33,643 nucleotides of DNA from Pseudomonas fluorescens (GTDB lineage Bacteria; Pseudomonadota; Gammaproteobacteria; Pseudomonadales; Pseudomonadaceae). Numbering within the stretch: position 1 is the first letter of the stretch; each line of letters begins with the position of its first letter. Where the stretch lies: assembly GCF_902497875.1 (NCBI RefSeq), contig NZ_CABVHY010000050.1, positions 1 to 33,643 on the forward strand. Reading direction: 5' to 3'. Below are positions 7,381-15,631 of the stretch, piece by piece. Under the pieces are notes generated by a model. The model was given only the letters and a program-made list of their open reading frames with translations, had not been told where the DNA came from and made no database searches. The translations under genes and the position numbers were made by a program.

Positions 7381-9045
7381 TCAGCGCTTGGCTGAGTCCA
7401 GGCGGATATCCGCGGCCTGTTCGCGCAGTTTGAATTTCTGGATCTTTCCGGAAGGGGTGCGCGGCAAGGCCGGCAGCACTTCCAGGTATTCGGGCAGGTA
7501 GTTTTTGGTCAGGCGCTGTTGGAGGAGGAAGCTCACCACTTCCTCCAGGCTCAGGCTGGAGTAACCGTCATGCAGGGTCACATAGGCGCACAGGCGCTCG
7601 CCCAGGCGTGGATCCGGGCAGCCAACCAGCGCCACGGCGCAAATCGCCGGGTGCTTGTAGAGCAGGTTCTCGATCTCCACCACGGGGATGTTCTCGCCGC
7701 CGCGGATCACCACATCCTTGGTGCGTCCGGTGATGCGGATGTAGCCCTGTTCGTCCATGCGTGCCAGGTCGCCGGTGGCAAACCAGCCATGGTCATCCAC
7801 GCCATAAAGTTCGGGACGCTTGAGATAGCCGACGAACACGCTGGCGCCGCGCATCAACAAGTTGTCTTCTGTGCCGCGGGGCACTTCATTGCCGTGCTCG
7901 TCGGCGACCATCACCTGGGTAAATGGCAGGGCCAGTCCGTCGGTATGAATGGCGCGCTCGGCATCGTCGTGCAAGCGGGTCATGGTCACCGCGCCGCTCT
8001 CGGTCATGCCCCAGGCAGAAATGACCTTGGCATTGACTGCAGTACTGGCTTTTTCCACCAGGGCGCTGGGGATAGGGGCCCCGGCGGCAACAAAAATACG
8101 CAGCGATGACAGTTCTTCGCGGTGCTCGGGGGCAATATCGATCAGATCGGCCAGGAACGGGGTCGAGGCCATGGTGAAGGTCGGCCGCTCGGCGTTGATC
8201 ACCTTGACCGCGAAGCGCGCGTCCCAGATGTCTTGCAGAACCGCCGTGCTCTTCAGGTAAATCGGCATCATCAGGCCGTAGAGGAAACCTGTCTGGTGCG
8301 CGATTGGCGAAGCCATGAAAACGATATCGTCAGGGCCCAGCTGCAAGCGTTCGGCATAGGGACGTACGTTGCTGAACAGGGTGTTGGAGGTGTGCAGTAC
8401 ACCCTTCGGCTCACCGGTAGTGCCGGAGGTGTATAGCAGCTGCACCACATCGTCACCAGCCAGGCGGCGTTCGGCAAACAACGCCTGGGTGTCGACCTCT
8501 TCCTCCCAGGCGCGTTGCAGCAGGACTTGCTCGAAGCAGTTATTGCTGTGGTCGCCACCAATCACCAACACGTGCGCAAGATCGGGCAGTTCGTTGCGCA
8601 TCCCCTGCACCATCGCCGGGTAATCGAAGCCACGGAAGCTGTGCGGGATCACCAGTACCCGGCTCTGTGCGTGACCGAGCATGAAGGCCAGCTCGCGCTC
8701 ACGGAAAATCGGCATCAGCGGGTTGAGGATGGCACCGATACGCACACAAGCCAGGTGCAGAGCAGTTACCTGCCACCAGTTGGGCAACTGGCAGGACACC
8801 ACATCGGACTTGTTGACGCCCAGTGCGGCCAAACCTGCAGCCATACGGGTAACCAGGCCATCCAGTTCGCGGTAGCTGAGGACGCGGCGTTCATCCTCGC
8901 TCACCCGATAGGCAATCAGCGCTGCCGAGTCGGGAACGCTGGATACCGCTTGATCGAGATAATCTGTAATGATCTTGTCATTCCATGCGCCTGACTCAAG
9001 CATGGCGGAACGTCGCTCTGGCTGCATGTTCGTCTTTATAGTCAT
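7381..9045 (-). CDS. aliA: Cyclohexanecarboxylate-CoA ligase (AliA type, AMP-forming)
   Basis: The 554-residue enzyme belongs to the AMP-forming acyl-CoA synthetases. The phosphate loop YTSGTTGEPKG is at residues 205-215, the WGMTESG motif is in the middle, GWFATGDLARMDEQGYIRITGRTKD marks the hinge, and Lys534 in PSGKIQKF is the adenylate-forming lysine. It would activate the free acid with ATP and CoA as the entry step of the pathway. The start is placed at the ATG at 9045; a GTG three codons upstream is also open, and none of the candidate starts has a clear ribosome-binding site. It is the first gene of the minus-strand operon, about 60 bases below a promoter with a perfect TTGACA box. Confidence 0.9.
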   Translation of the reverse strand: MTIKTNMQPERRSAMLESGAWNDKIITDYLDQAVSSVPDSAALIAYRVSEDERRVLSYRELDGLVTRMAAGLAALGVNKSDVVSCQLPNWWQVTALHLACVRIGAILNPLMPIFRERELAFMLGHAQSRVLVIPHSFRGFDYPAMVQGMRNELPDLAHVLVIGGDHSNNCFEQVLLQRAWEEEVDTQALFAERRLAGDDVVQLLYTSGTTGEPKGVLHTSNTLFSNVRPYAERLQLGPDDIVFMASPIAHQTGFLYGLMMPIYLKSTAVLQDIWDARFAVKVINAERPTFTMASTPFLADLIDIAPEHREELSSLRIFVAAGAPIPSALVEKASTAVNAKVISAWGMTESGAVTMTRLHDDAERAIHTDGLALPFTQVMVADEHGNEVPRGTEDNLLMRGASVFVGYLKRPELYGVDDHGWFATGDLARMDEQGYIRITGRTKDVVIRGGENIPVVEIENLLYKHPAICAVALVGCPDPRLGERLCAYVTLHDGYSSLSLEEVVSFLLQQRLTKNYLPEYLEVLPALPRTPSGKIQKFKLREQAADIRLDSAKR

Positions 9046-9113
9046 TGTTAGCACCAGCTATACGGAGGTTTGTTATTATTTCCGGCGAAAGCTTTGGCTT
9101 TCCGATGGAGCTG

Positions 9114-9143
9114 AAGATACTCGCTCATTTTTTATTATGTCAA
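9114..9143 (-). promoter_or_regulatory. Promoter of the aliA-badH-badI-aliB-marR operon
   Basis: Read on the minus strand, TTGACA (9143-9138) is a perfect -35 box. After 18 bases comes TATCTT (9119-9114), four of six matches to the -10 consensus; a 17-base spacing gives GTATCT. The predicted RNA would start near 9107, about 60 bases before the aliA ATG. Confidence 0.55.
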
Positions 9144-9150
9144 CATGTTG
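9141..9150. promoter_or_regulatory. Perfect palindrome between divergent operons, candidate MarR operator
   Basis: CAACATGTTG is its own reverse complement and lies inside a longer imperfect dyad, ATTATGTCAACATGTTGTC. It overlaps the minus-strand -35 box and the plus-strand -35 box at the same time, so one bound dimer could block both operons. The size and symmetry suit a MarR-family protein such as the one at 4018-4497, but binding is inferred. Confidence 0.5.
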
Positions 9151-9176
9151 TCTTTAATTTTTTATGTGGATAGACT
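9148..9176 (+). promoter_or_regulatory. Promoter of the badK-gcdH operon
   Basis: TTGTCT (9148-9153) is followed after exactly 17 bases by TAGACT (9171-9176); each box matches the sigma-70 consensus at four of six positions. The predicted RNA would start near 9183, about 70 bases before the badK ATG. The -35 box overlaps the palindrome at 9141-9150. Confidence 0.5.
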
Positions 9177-9253
9177 CGATCTCAAGTGTTCGCAGCCGTG
9201 CGGCGGATTCGATTCATGCGGCGTGCCGCAGTCAAACAGCGATGGTGAATGTC

Positions 9254-10030
9254 ATGCCCTACGACAATATTCTGGTGGAGCGTCATGAGAGCGTCGGTCT
9301 GATCCGACTCAATCGACCCGCGATGCACAATGCGTTGAGTGACGCGCTAATGAGTGAACTGGGCGAGGCGCTGCGTGCCTTCGAACGCGACGACGGCATT
9401 CGTGCCATGGTGATTACCGGTAACGAAAAGGTCTTCGCCGCGGGTGCCGATATCGTCGAGTTGCAGTTCAAGGGGTTCGCCGACGTCTATCTGGACAACT
9501 TCGTGACGGCCAACTGGGAGGAGGTGACTCGCTGCCGCAAGCCGGTGATCGCCGCAGTGTCCGGGCTGGCTCTGGGTGGTGGTTGCGAGCTGGCGATGAT
9601 GTGCGACCTGATCATTGCCGCCGACAACGCCCGTTTTGGTCAGCCGGAAGTGAAAATCGGCACGCTGCCGGGCGCCGGTGGTACCCAGCGCCTGGCTCGC
9701 GCGGTGGGCAAGGCCAAAGCCATGGATATGTGCCTGACCGGACGCATGATCGACGCGGCGGAAGCCGAACGTAGTGGGCTGGTCAGCCGCGTGGTGCCGG
9801 CGGCGAGCCTGCTCGACGAAGCACTGCAGATCGCCCGGCAGATAGCCGAGCAATCGTCGATGGCGGTCAAACTCAATAAAGAAGCGGTCAATCGCGCCTT
9901 CGAAACCAGCTTGGCCGAGGGCGTGCATTTCGAGCGGCGCCTGCTGCACGCATGCTTCGCCAGCGAAGATCAAAAGGAAGGCATGCAGGCCTTCGTGCAA
10001 AAGCGAAAACCCCTCTGGAAACACCGTTAA
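9254..10030 (+). CDS. badK: Cyclohex-1-ene-1-carboxyl-CoA hydratase (BadK type)
   Basis: This 258-residue crotonase-family enzyme keeps both catalytic glutamates, in LALGGGCELAMMCD and FGQPEVKIGTLPGAGGTQR, and the oxyanion segment KVFAAGADIVEL. It is a true enoyl-CoA hydratase by motif and matches BadK in length. It would add water to cyclohex-1-ene-1-carboxyl-CoA, giving the alcohol used by BadH. The start at 9254 (MPYDNILVERH) is chosen because it fits the family N-terminus and has GGTGA six bases upstream; longer versions starting at 9164 or 9242 add unrelated residues. It is the first gene of the plus-strand operon, facing aliA across the control region. A general enoyl-CoA hydratase is the alternative. 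Confidence 0.85.
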   Translation: MPYDNILVERHESVGLIRLNRPAMHNALSDALMSELGEALRAFERDDGIRAMVITGNEKVFAAGADIVELQFKGFADVYLDNFVTANWEEVTRCRKPVIAAVSGLALGGGCELAMMCDLIIAADNARFGQPEVKIGTLPGAGGTQRLARAVGKAKAMDMCLTGRMIDAAEAERSGLVSRVVPAASLLDEALQIARQIAEQSSMAVKLNKEAVNRAFETSLAEGVHFERRLLHACFASEDQKEGMQAFVQKRKPLWKHR

Positions 10031-10091
10031 GCGTTTTTTTACCCGGCCAAAACAACAATAAAAGCAGGCAAAAGCCTGCAGGAGTCACCCG

Positions 10092-11462
10092 ATGTCTTCT
10101 CCCGTGCAGTGGTCCCGTGAAGGGGTGATAGCTGTTGTGCGCATCGATAATCCGCCGGTCAATGCCCTTGGCCAGAGCGTGCGCGCGCACCTGCTGGCAG
10201 CGTTCAATGCCGCCGAGCAGGATCCCGAGGTCAAGCTGGTGCTGCTGTATTGCGCGGGTAGAACCTTTATTGCCGGTGCCGATATCCGCGAGTTTGGCAA
10301 ACCGCCGCAAGCGCCGATCCTGCCGGACGTGACCCGATCCCTGGAAAGCTTCAACAAGCCGTCGCTGGCGGTGCTGCATGGCTCGGTGTTGGGCGGCGGT
10401 CTTGAAGTGGCGCTGGCCTGTCATTACCGCATCATTCAGGACACCGCGAAAGTCGGACTGCCAGAGGTCAAGCTCGGTTTGTTGCCGGGTGCCGGTGGTA
10501 CCCAGCGTTTGCCGCGCCTGGCCGGTGTGGCACGGGCACTGGAGATGATCGTGGGCGGAGAGCCGATCAGCGCGCTCGAGGCCATGCGTAGCGGCATCGT
10601 CGATGAACTGTATGACGGTGAGCCGTTGGCCGCCGGCCTGGCTTACGCCGCGCAGTTACTGGCGCAAGGCGCGCAGCCGCGACGGAGTGGCCAGGCCAGG
10701 GTGCCAGCGGCTGTCGGCAGCAGCAATGCCGAACTGCTGATGGCCAAGCGCGCAGAGGTGCAACGTAGCCAGCCCGGTTTGTTCTCGCCGCTGCGCTGTA
10801 TTGCCGCAATCGAAGCGGCGACCGCGCTGCCACTGAGCGAAGGTCTGCAGCGCGAGCGTGCGCTGTTTCTGGAGTGTATGGAGTCGCCGCAGCGCGCCGC
10901 GCTGATCCACACATTTTTCGCTGAGCGTCAGGCGGCTAAAGTCGTCGATCGTGATGCGTCGGTTACCGTCGGCAATCGCATGGCCTTGCACTATATCCGC
11001 GAGGCCGAGTTGCTGGTGGAGGAGGGGGCCAGTGTGGCGCAGGTGGACGCTGCGTTGCGTGAGTTCGGCATGGCGACGAGCCCCTTCGCCCTGCTCGAGA
11101 GGTCCGGCCTGAAGCTCGACGCGGTGGTTGGCGAACCGTCACTCGCGGTCAAGCTCGAGAGCGCTCCACAGCGCCTCTGGCAGCGACCGATCTACGCGTT
11201 GATTAACGAAGGCGCGCGGATTCTCGAAGAGGACATCGCCCAACGCGCCAGTGACATCGATGTGATTTTCCTGACGGGTTATGGCTTCCCGGCCCATCGT
11301 GGCGGGCCGATGTTTCTGGCCGATCAGATCGGCCTGCCAGCCGTACTGCAGCAACTCCGTGAGTTTCATCAGCAGCACGGCGAGCATTGGAAACCGGCTC
11401 CTCTGCTGGAACGCCTGGTCGCCGAAGGCAAGACTTTCGCCGAGCAGGATCAGCAAGGCTGA
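10092..11462 (+). CDS. PimF-like hydratase with the NAD-binding domain missing
   Basis: This 456-residue protein looks like a bifunctional enoyl-CoA hydratase/3-hydroxyacyl-CoA dehydrogenase from which one domain is absent. Residues 1-190 are a crotonase domain with both catalytic Glu (Glu105 in GGGLEVALAC, Glu125 in LPEVKLGLLPGAGG). Residues 215-284 are the linker helices ending HTFFAERQAAKV. Residues 293-456 are both C-terminal dehydrogenase domains (VGNRMALHYIREAELLVEEG; then RPIYALINEGARILEE and YGFPAHRGGP). The Rossmann domain of about 180 residues, with GxGxxG and the catalytic HFFNP histidine, should sit between 284 and 293 but is not there. It should therefore hydrate 2,3-didehydropimeloyl-CoA but not oxidise the product; a separate dehydrogenase lies at 15632-17146. 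AGGAG precedes the ATG. The frame is intact and the domain edges are clean. Confidence 0.85.
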   Translation: MSSPVQWSREGVIAVVRIDNPPVNALGQSVRAHLLAAFNAAEQDPEVKLVLLYCAGRTFIAGADIREFGKPPQAPILPDVTRSLESFNKPSLAVLHGSVLGGGLEVALACHYRIIQDTAKVGLPEVKLGLLPGAGGTQRLPRLAGVARALEMIVGGEPISALEAMRSGIVDELYDGEPLAAGLAYAAQLLAQGAQPRRSGQARVPAAVGSSNAELLMAKRAEVQRSQPGLFSPLRCIAAIEAATALPLSEGLQRERALFLECMESPQRAALIHTFFAERQAAKVVDRDASVTVGNRMALHYIREAELLVEEGASVAQVDAALREFGMATSPFALLERSGLKLDAVVGEPSLAVKLESAPQRLWQRPIYALINEGARILEEDIAQRASDIDVIFLTGYGFPAHRGGPMFLADQIGLPAVLQQLREFHQQHGEHWKPAPLLERLVAEGKTFAEQDQQG

Positions 11463-11519
11463 ACAGGCCGCTTGCGGCCGGCCAGCCTGATGCTGGCCCC
11501 ACACCATCGAGGACTTTGC

Positions 11520-12716
11520 ATGGACATTAACTACACCCCGGCCGAACTCGAGTTTCGCGATGAGGTACGCAGCTTCCTCAGCGTGGCCGTACCTGACGAC
11601 ATCGCCGCCAAAGTGGGTCTCGGCAAGCATCTTGGTAAAGAAGACCACCTGCGCTGGCAACGGGTTCTGGCCAGGCGCGGCTGGTACGCCGCCAATTGGC
11701 CGGTAGAGCACGGTGGCACCGGCTGGAGCGTGGTGCAGCGGCACATCTTCGAGGAGGAGTGCGCCGCCTTCGGTGCGCCGCGGCTGATCTCCTTCGGGGG
11801 CAACATGGTTGCCCCGGTGATCATGAAATTCGGCAGCGAGGCACAAAAGGCCTGGTACCTGCCGCGCATCCTGTCGGGCGATGACTGGTGGTGCCAGGGT
11901 TACTCCGAGCCGGGAGCCGGTTCCGACCTCGCCAGCCTGAAGACCCGCGCCGTGCTTGACCGCGACCACTACGTGGTGAATGGCCAGAAAACCTGGACCA
12001 CCCTCGGTCAGCACGCCAACATGATTTTCTGCCTGGTGCGCACCGACCCACAAGCCCAGCAGCAGCGCGGTATTTCGTTCCTGTTGATCGATATGGCGAC
12101 GCCAGGCATCACGGTGCGGCCGATCATCACCCTGGAGGGCGAGCACGAAGTCAACGAAGTGTTCTTCGACAACGTGCGAGTGCCAGTCGCCAATCTGGTG
12201 GGTGAAGAGAACAAGGGCTGGACCTGCGCCAAGTTCCTGTTGACCCATGAGCGCACCGGTCAGGCGGGCATCGCCCAGTCCAAGGCGGCGCTGGCGCAGC
12301 TGAAAAGGGTCGCAACGCAGGAATTGCGTAACGGCCGCCCGCTACTGGAAGACCCGCTGTTGCGGGTACAGATTGCCGAAGTGGAAATGCAGCTGATGGC
12401 CATCGAGATGAGCACCCTGCGCATCCTCGCGGCCGTTCAGGGTGGTGGTATGCCGGGAGCGGAAAGCTCGATCCTGAAGATCAAGGGCTCGGAAATTCGC
12501 CAGGCTATCAGCCACCTGCTGCGCAAAGTGCTGGGCGTGCATGCCCTGCCTTTCGCCGAAGAAGAGCTGGACTACGCCTATCCCGGTGAGCTGTTGCACA
12601 CCGACTACAGCGCCGCTGCGGCCGGCCAGTATTTCAACCTGCGCAAGCTGTCCATCTATGGCGGCTCCAACGAAATCCAGAAGAACATCATTGCCAAGAT
12701 GATTCTTGAGCTCTAA
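11520..12716 (+). CDS. pimC: Acyl-CoA dehydrogenase, probable pimeloyl-CoA dehydrogenase large subunit
   Basis: The 398-residue flavoprotein shows the acyl-CoA dehydrogenase pattern: WPVEHGGTGWS, GYSEPGAGSDLASLKTRAV and FDNVRVPVANLVGEENKGW. The C-terminal motif is YGGSNEIQKNIIAK, so the usual late catalytic Glu is Gly. Instead LLTHERTG places a Glu where isovaleryl-CoA and long-chain types keep theirs. The start at 11520 (MDINYTPAELEFRDEV) has GAGG upstream and fits the family; an earlier in-frame start does not. It is followed after 12 bp by a second, partner-like dehydrogenase, as in R. palustris pimC-pimD, whose products act on pimeloyl-CoA. Substrate is inferred from the BadI ring-opening product made by the same cluster. 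Confidence 0.85.
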   Translation: MDINYTPAELEFRDEVRSFLSVAVPDDIAAKVGLGKHLGKEDHLRWQRVLARRGWYAANWPVEHGGTGWSVVQRHIFEEECAAFGAPRLISFGGNMVAPVIMKFGSEAQKAWYLPRILSGDDWWCQGYSEPGAGSDLASLKTRAVLDRDHYVVNGQKTWTTLGQHANMIFCLVRTDPQAQQQRGISFLLIDMATPGITVRPIITLEGEHEVNEVFFDNVRVPVANLVGEENKGWTCAKFLLTHERTGQAGIAQSKAALAQLKRVATQELRNGRPLLEDPLLRVQIAEVEMQLMAIEMSTLRILAAVQGGGMPGAESSILKIKGSEIRQAISHLLRKVLGVHALPFAEEELDYAYPGELLHTDYSAAAAGQYFNLRKLSIYGGSNEIQKNIIAKMILEL

Positions 12717-12728
12717 GGAGGCACCCCC

Positions 12729-13871
12729 ATGGACTTCAATCTCAGCGAAGAGCAGCACATGCTGCAAGACACCGTGGCCCGTTTGGCGCGCGACAGTTAC
12801 AGCTTTGAACAGCGCGAGCAGTTTTACCGCAGCGAGCTCGGGTTTAGCCGTGAGTTCTGGAACCAGCTCGGTGAGCTGGGTCTCAGCGCGGTGCCACTGG
12901 CCGAGGAATATGACGGCTTCGGCGGCAGTGGCGTGGACAGCATGCTGGTGATGACCGAACTGGGCCGTAACCTGTGCCTGGAACCCTATTTGCAGTCACA
13001 AATTCACGCGGCCGGGCTGCTCCAACAACTGGGTAGTCCGACGCAGCGTGCCGAGTGGTTACCTCAAGTGGCAACCGGTGAGCTGCAACTCGCGGTGGCT
13101 CTGGAAGAAAGCCAGAGCCACTATCAGCTGCATGATGTGCAGAGCCGTGCCGAAGCCGTTGACGGTGGCTGGCGTTTGACTGGGCATAAGTGCGCGGTTA
13201 TCGGCGGCCACAGCGCCGGACTGATTCTGGTCTCGGCGCGTACCGCTGGCAGCGCTCTGGATGAGGCCGGCATCAGCCTGTTTCTGCTCGATCCGCAGGC
13301 TGCGGGTGTGCGCCGCCGTGATTACCCGTGCATCGATGGCCCACGCGCCTGCGACCTGTACCTGGACGGGGTCGTGCTCAGCCACAAACACCTGCTGGGT
13401 TGTGCCGGCCAGGCGCTAGGGGCATTGCGTTACCAGCAGGGTAGGGCGATTGCCGCACAGTGCGCCGAGGCCATTGGCAATATGCAGGAAGCCTTCAGCC
13501 TTACCCTGGATTACCTGAAAACCCGTCAGCAGTTCAACGCGCCGATCGGTAAATTCCAGGCGCTGCAGCATCGCATGGCCGATATGCGCGGCGAGGTGGA
13601 ACTGGCGACCTCCATGGCCATTCTGGCTGCCTGTATAGCCGACGAGGCCGACAGCGAGGAGCGCAGTCGCCGCCTGGCCGCCGCCAAGTTCATCGTCACT
13701 CGCGCAGCCCGTTTCGTCGCCGAGCAAGCCATCCAACTGCACGGCGGCATCGGCATGACCTGGGAATACAACCTGGCCCACCATGCCAAGCGTCTGGTCA
13801 TGCTCAGCCACCAGCTGGGCGATGACGACCATCATCTGCAGGCCTATGCCGATTTGCTGCACAGCGCCTGA
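12729..13871 (+). CDS. pimD: Acyl-CoA dehydrogenase, probable pimeloyl-CoA dehydrogenase small subunit
   Basis: The 380-residue protein has the family outline: PLAEEYDGFGGSGVDSMLV, LDYLKTRQQFNAPIGKFQALQHRMADM and AIQLHGGIGMTWEYNLAHHAKR. Two features suggest a non-catalytic partner. The SEPGAGS segment is replaced by ALEESQSHYQLHD, and where the large subunit has Glu in THERTG this one reads RYQQGRAIA. Paired subunits in which only one chain carries the active site are known for heterotetrameric acyl-CoA dehydrogenases. A ribosome-binding site, AAGGAGG, overlaps the end of pimC, so the two are probably made in equal amounts. Confidence 0.83.
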   Translation: MDFNLSEEQHMLQDTVARLARDSYSFEQREQFYRSELGFSREFWNQLGELGLSAVPLAEEYDGFGGSGVDSMLVMTELGRNLCLEPYLQSQIHAAGLLQQLGSPTQRAEWLPQVATGELQLAVALEESQSHYQLHDVQSRAEAVDGGWRLTGHKCAVIGGHSAGLILVSARTAGSALDEAGISLFLLDPQAAGVRRRDYPCIDGPRACDLYLDGVVLSHKHLLGCAGQALGALRYQQGRAIAAQCAEAIGNMQEAFSLTLDYLKTRQQFNAPIGKFQALQHRMADMRGEVELATSMAILAACIADEADSEERSRRLAAAKFIVTRAARFVAEQAIQLHGGIGMTWEYNLAHHAKRLVMLSHQLGDDDHHLQAYADLLHSA

Positions 13872-13929
13872 ACACTCACTGCTTGCTAGGGCCAGGCACT
13901 GCGCTGGCTGACTCATACAGGAACAGATC

Positions 13930-14679
13930 ATGAAAGTACTGGTCGCGGTAAAACGCGTGGTCGACTTCAACGTCAAGGTTCGCGTCAAAGCGGACAACTC
14001 CGGCGTCGACCTCGTTAACGTCAAGATGTCGATGAACCCGTTCTGCGAAATCGCCGTGGAAGAAGCCGTACGCCTGAAAGAGCAAGGTATTGCGACTGAA
14101 ATCGTCGTCGTCTCCATTGGTCCGTCTACTGCTCAAGAGCAGCTACGTACCGCTCTGGCGCTGGGGGCCGATCGCGCGATTCTGGTCGAGGCCAGCGATG
14201 AGCTGAACTCCCTGGCCGTGGCCAAGCTGCTCAAGGCTGTAGTCGACAAGGAGCAACCGCAGCTGGTGATCCTTGGCAAACAGGCCATCGACAGCGACAA
14301 CAACCAGACCGGCCAGATGCTGGCTGCACTGACCGGCTACGGTCAGGGCACCTTCGCCTCGAACGTCGAAGTCAGCGGCGACAGCGTTACCGTGACTCGC
14401 GAAGTCGACGGCGGCGGGCAGACGGTTGCCCTGAAACTACCCGCCATCGTCACCACCGACCTGCGTTTGAACGAGCCGCGCTACGCCTCGTTGCCGAACA
14501 TCATGAAGGCCAAGAAGAAGCCTCTCGAAGTAGTGACTGCGCACGCGTTGGGCGTTTCCACCGCCTCCACCACCAAGACCCTGAAAGTCGAAGCGCCGGC
14601 TGCACGCAGCGCGGGTATCAAGGTCAAGTCGGTGGCTGAACTGGTCGAGAAACTGAAGAACGAAGCGAAGGTGATTTGA
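13930..14679 (+). CDS. etfB: Electron transfer flavoprotein beta subunit
   Basis: The 249-residue protein has the standard EtfB start MKVLVAVKRVVDFNVKVRVK, the MSMNPFCEIAVEEAVRLKE segment that binds AMP and forms the subunit interface, and DLRLNEPRYASLPNIMKAKKKPLE, the recognition loop for dehydrogenases. With EtfA it carries electrons from acyl-CoA dehydrogenases to ETF:quinone oxidoreductase. AGGAACAG precedes the ATG, and etfA follows after one base. Pseudomonads normally have a housekeeping etfBA elsewhere, so this copy within a catabolic operon is probably dedicated to AliB, PimCD and GcdH. Confidence 0.95.
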   Translation: MKVLVAVKRVVDFNVKVRVKADNSGVDLVNVKMSMNPFCEIAVEEAVRLKEQGIATEIVVVSIGPSTAQEQLRTALALGADRAILVEASDELNSLAVAKLLKAVVDKEQPQLVILGKQAIDSDNNQTGQMLAALTGYGQGTFASNVEVSGDSVTVTREVDGGGQTVALKLPAIVTTDLRLNEPRYASLPNIMKAKKKPLEVVTAHALGVSTASTTKTLKVEAPAARSAGIKVKSVAELVEKLKNEAKVI

Positions 14680-14680
14680 A

Positions 14681-15622
14681 ATGACTATTCTGGTAATCGC
14701 TGAGCACGACAACAAAATCCTGGCTCCGGCCACGCTGAACACCGTAGCTGCGGCCGTGAAAATCGGTGGCGACATTCACGTGTTGGTGGCTGGCCAAAAT
14801 GTTGGCGCGGTGGCTGAAGCCGCGGCAAAGATTGCTGGTGTGGCCAAAGTGCTGGTGGCCGACAACGCCGCCTACGGCCATCTGCTACCCGAAAACGTTG
14901 CCCCGTTAGTCGCGAATCTGGTCATCGAGCAGAGCACGATTTACAGCCACATCCTGGCTGCTGCCACCTCCAACGGCAAAAACATCCTGCCACGCGTTGC
15001 AGCGCAGCTTGATGTTGATCAGATCTCCGAGATCATCTCGGTGCAAAGCGCTGACACCTTCAAGCGTCCGATCTACGCCGGTAACGCCATCGCTACCGTG
15101 CAATCAAACGCCTCGATCAAAGTGATCACCGTGCGGGCTACCGGTTTCGACCCGGTGGCCGCTGTGGGTGGTTCGGCGGTCATCGAAGCGGTGACAACCG
15201 TTTACGAATCTGGAAAATCCCGCTTCGATGATGAAGCGCTGGCCAAGTCCGATCGTCCAGAACTGACCGCTGCCAGGATCGTCGTTTCCGGCGGCCGCGG
15301 CATGCAGAACGGCGACAACTTCAAGCACCTCTACGCCCTGGCCGACAAGCTCGGCGCTGGCGTGGGTGCCTCGCGCGCCGCGGTCGATGCCGGTTTCGTA
15401 CCCAACGACATGCAGGTCGGTCAGACCGGCAAGATCGTCGCCCCTCAGCTGTACATCGCCGTCGGTATCTCCGGCGCGATCCAGCACCTGGCCGGCATGA
15501 AAGACTCCAAGGTGATCGTCGCGATCAACAAGGACGAAGAAGCACCGATCTTCCAGGTGGCTGATTACGGTCTGGTGGCTGATCTGTTCGAGGCTGTTCC
15601 CGAGCTGGAACACGCTCTCTGA
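14681..15622 (+). CDS. etfA: Electron transfer flavoprotein alpha subunit
   Basis: The 313-residue protein begins MTILVIAEHDN and carries the FAD-binding C-terminal domain: VSGGRGMQNGDNFKHLYALADKLG, GASRAAVDAGFVPNDMQVGQTGKIVAPQLYIAVGISGAIQHLAGMKDSKVIVAINKD. These are the residues that hold FAD in all alpha subunits, so the protein should be functional. It completes a heterodimer with the EtfB encoded one base upstream. The close coupling and the position between pimD and the dehydrogenase gene tie it to this pathway. Confidence 0.95.
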   Translation: MTILVIAEHDNKILAPATLNTVAAAVKIGGDIHVLVAGQNVGAVAEAAAKIAGVAKVLVADNAAYGHLLPENVAPLVANLVIEQSTIYSHILAAATSNGKNILPRVAAQLDVDQISEIISVQSADTFKRPIYAGNAIATVQSNASIKVITVRATGFDPVAAVGGSAVIEAVTTVYESGKSRFDDEALAKSDRPELTAARIVVSGGRGMQNGDNFKHLYALADKLGAGVGASRAAVDAGFVPNDMQVGQTGKIVAPQLYIAVGISGAIQHLAGMKDSKVIVAINKDEEAPIFQVADYGLVADLFEAVPELEHAL

Positions 15623-15631
15623 GGAGTTCTT

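Noticed and set aside
11139..12248. Long minus-strand frame opposite pimC
   Set aside because: Antisense to a clear dehydrogenase gene; residues are a mirror of GC-rich codons (many His, Gln and Gly) and show no domain.
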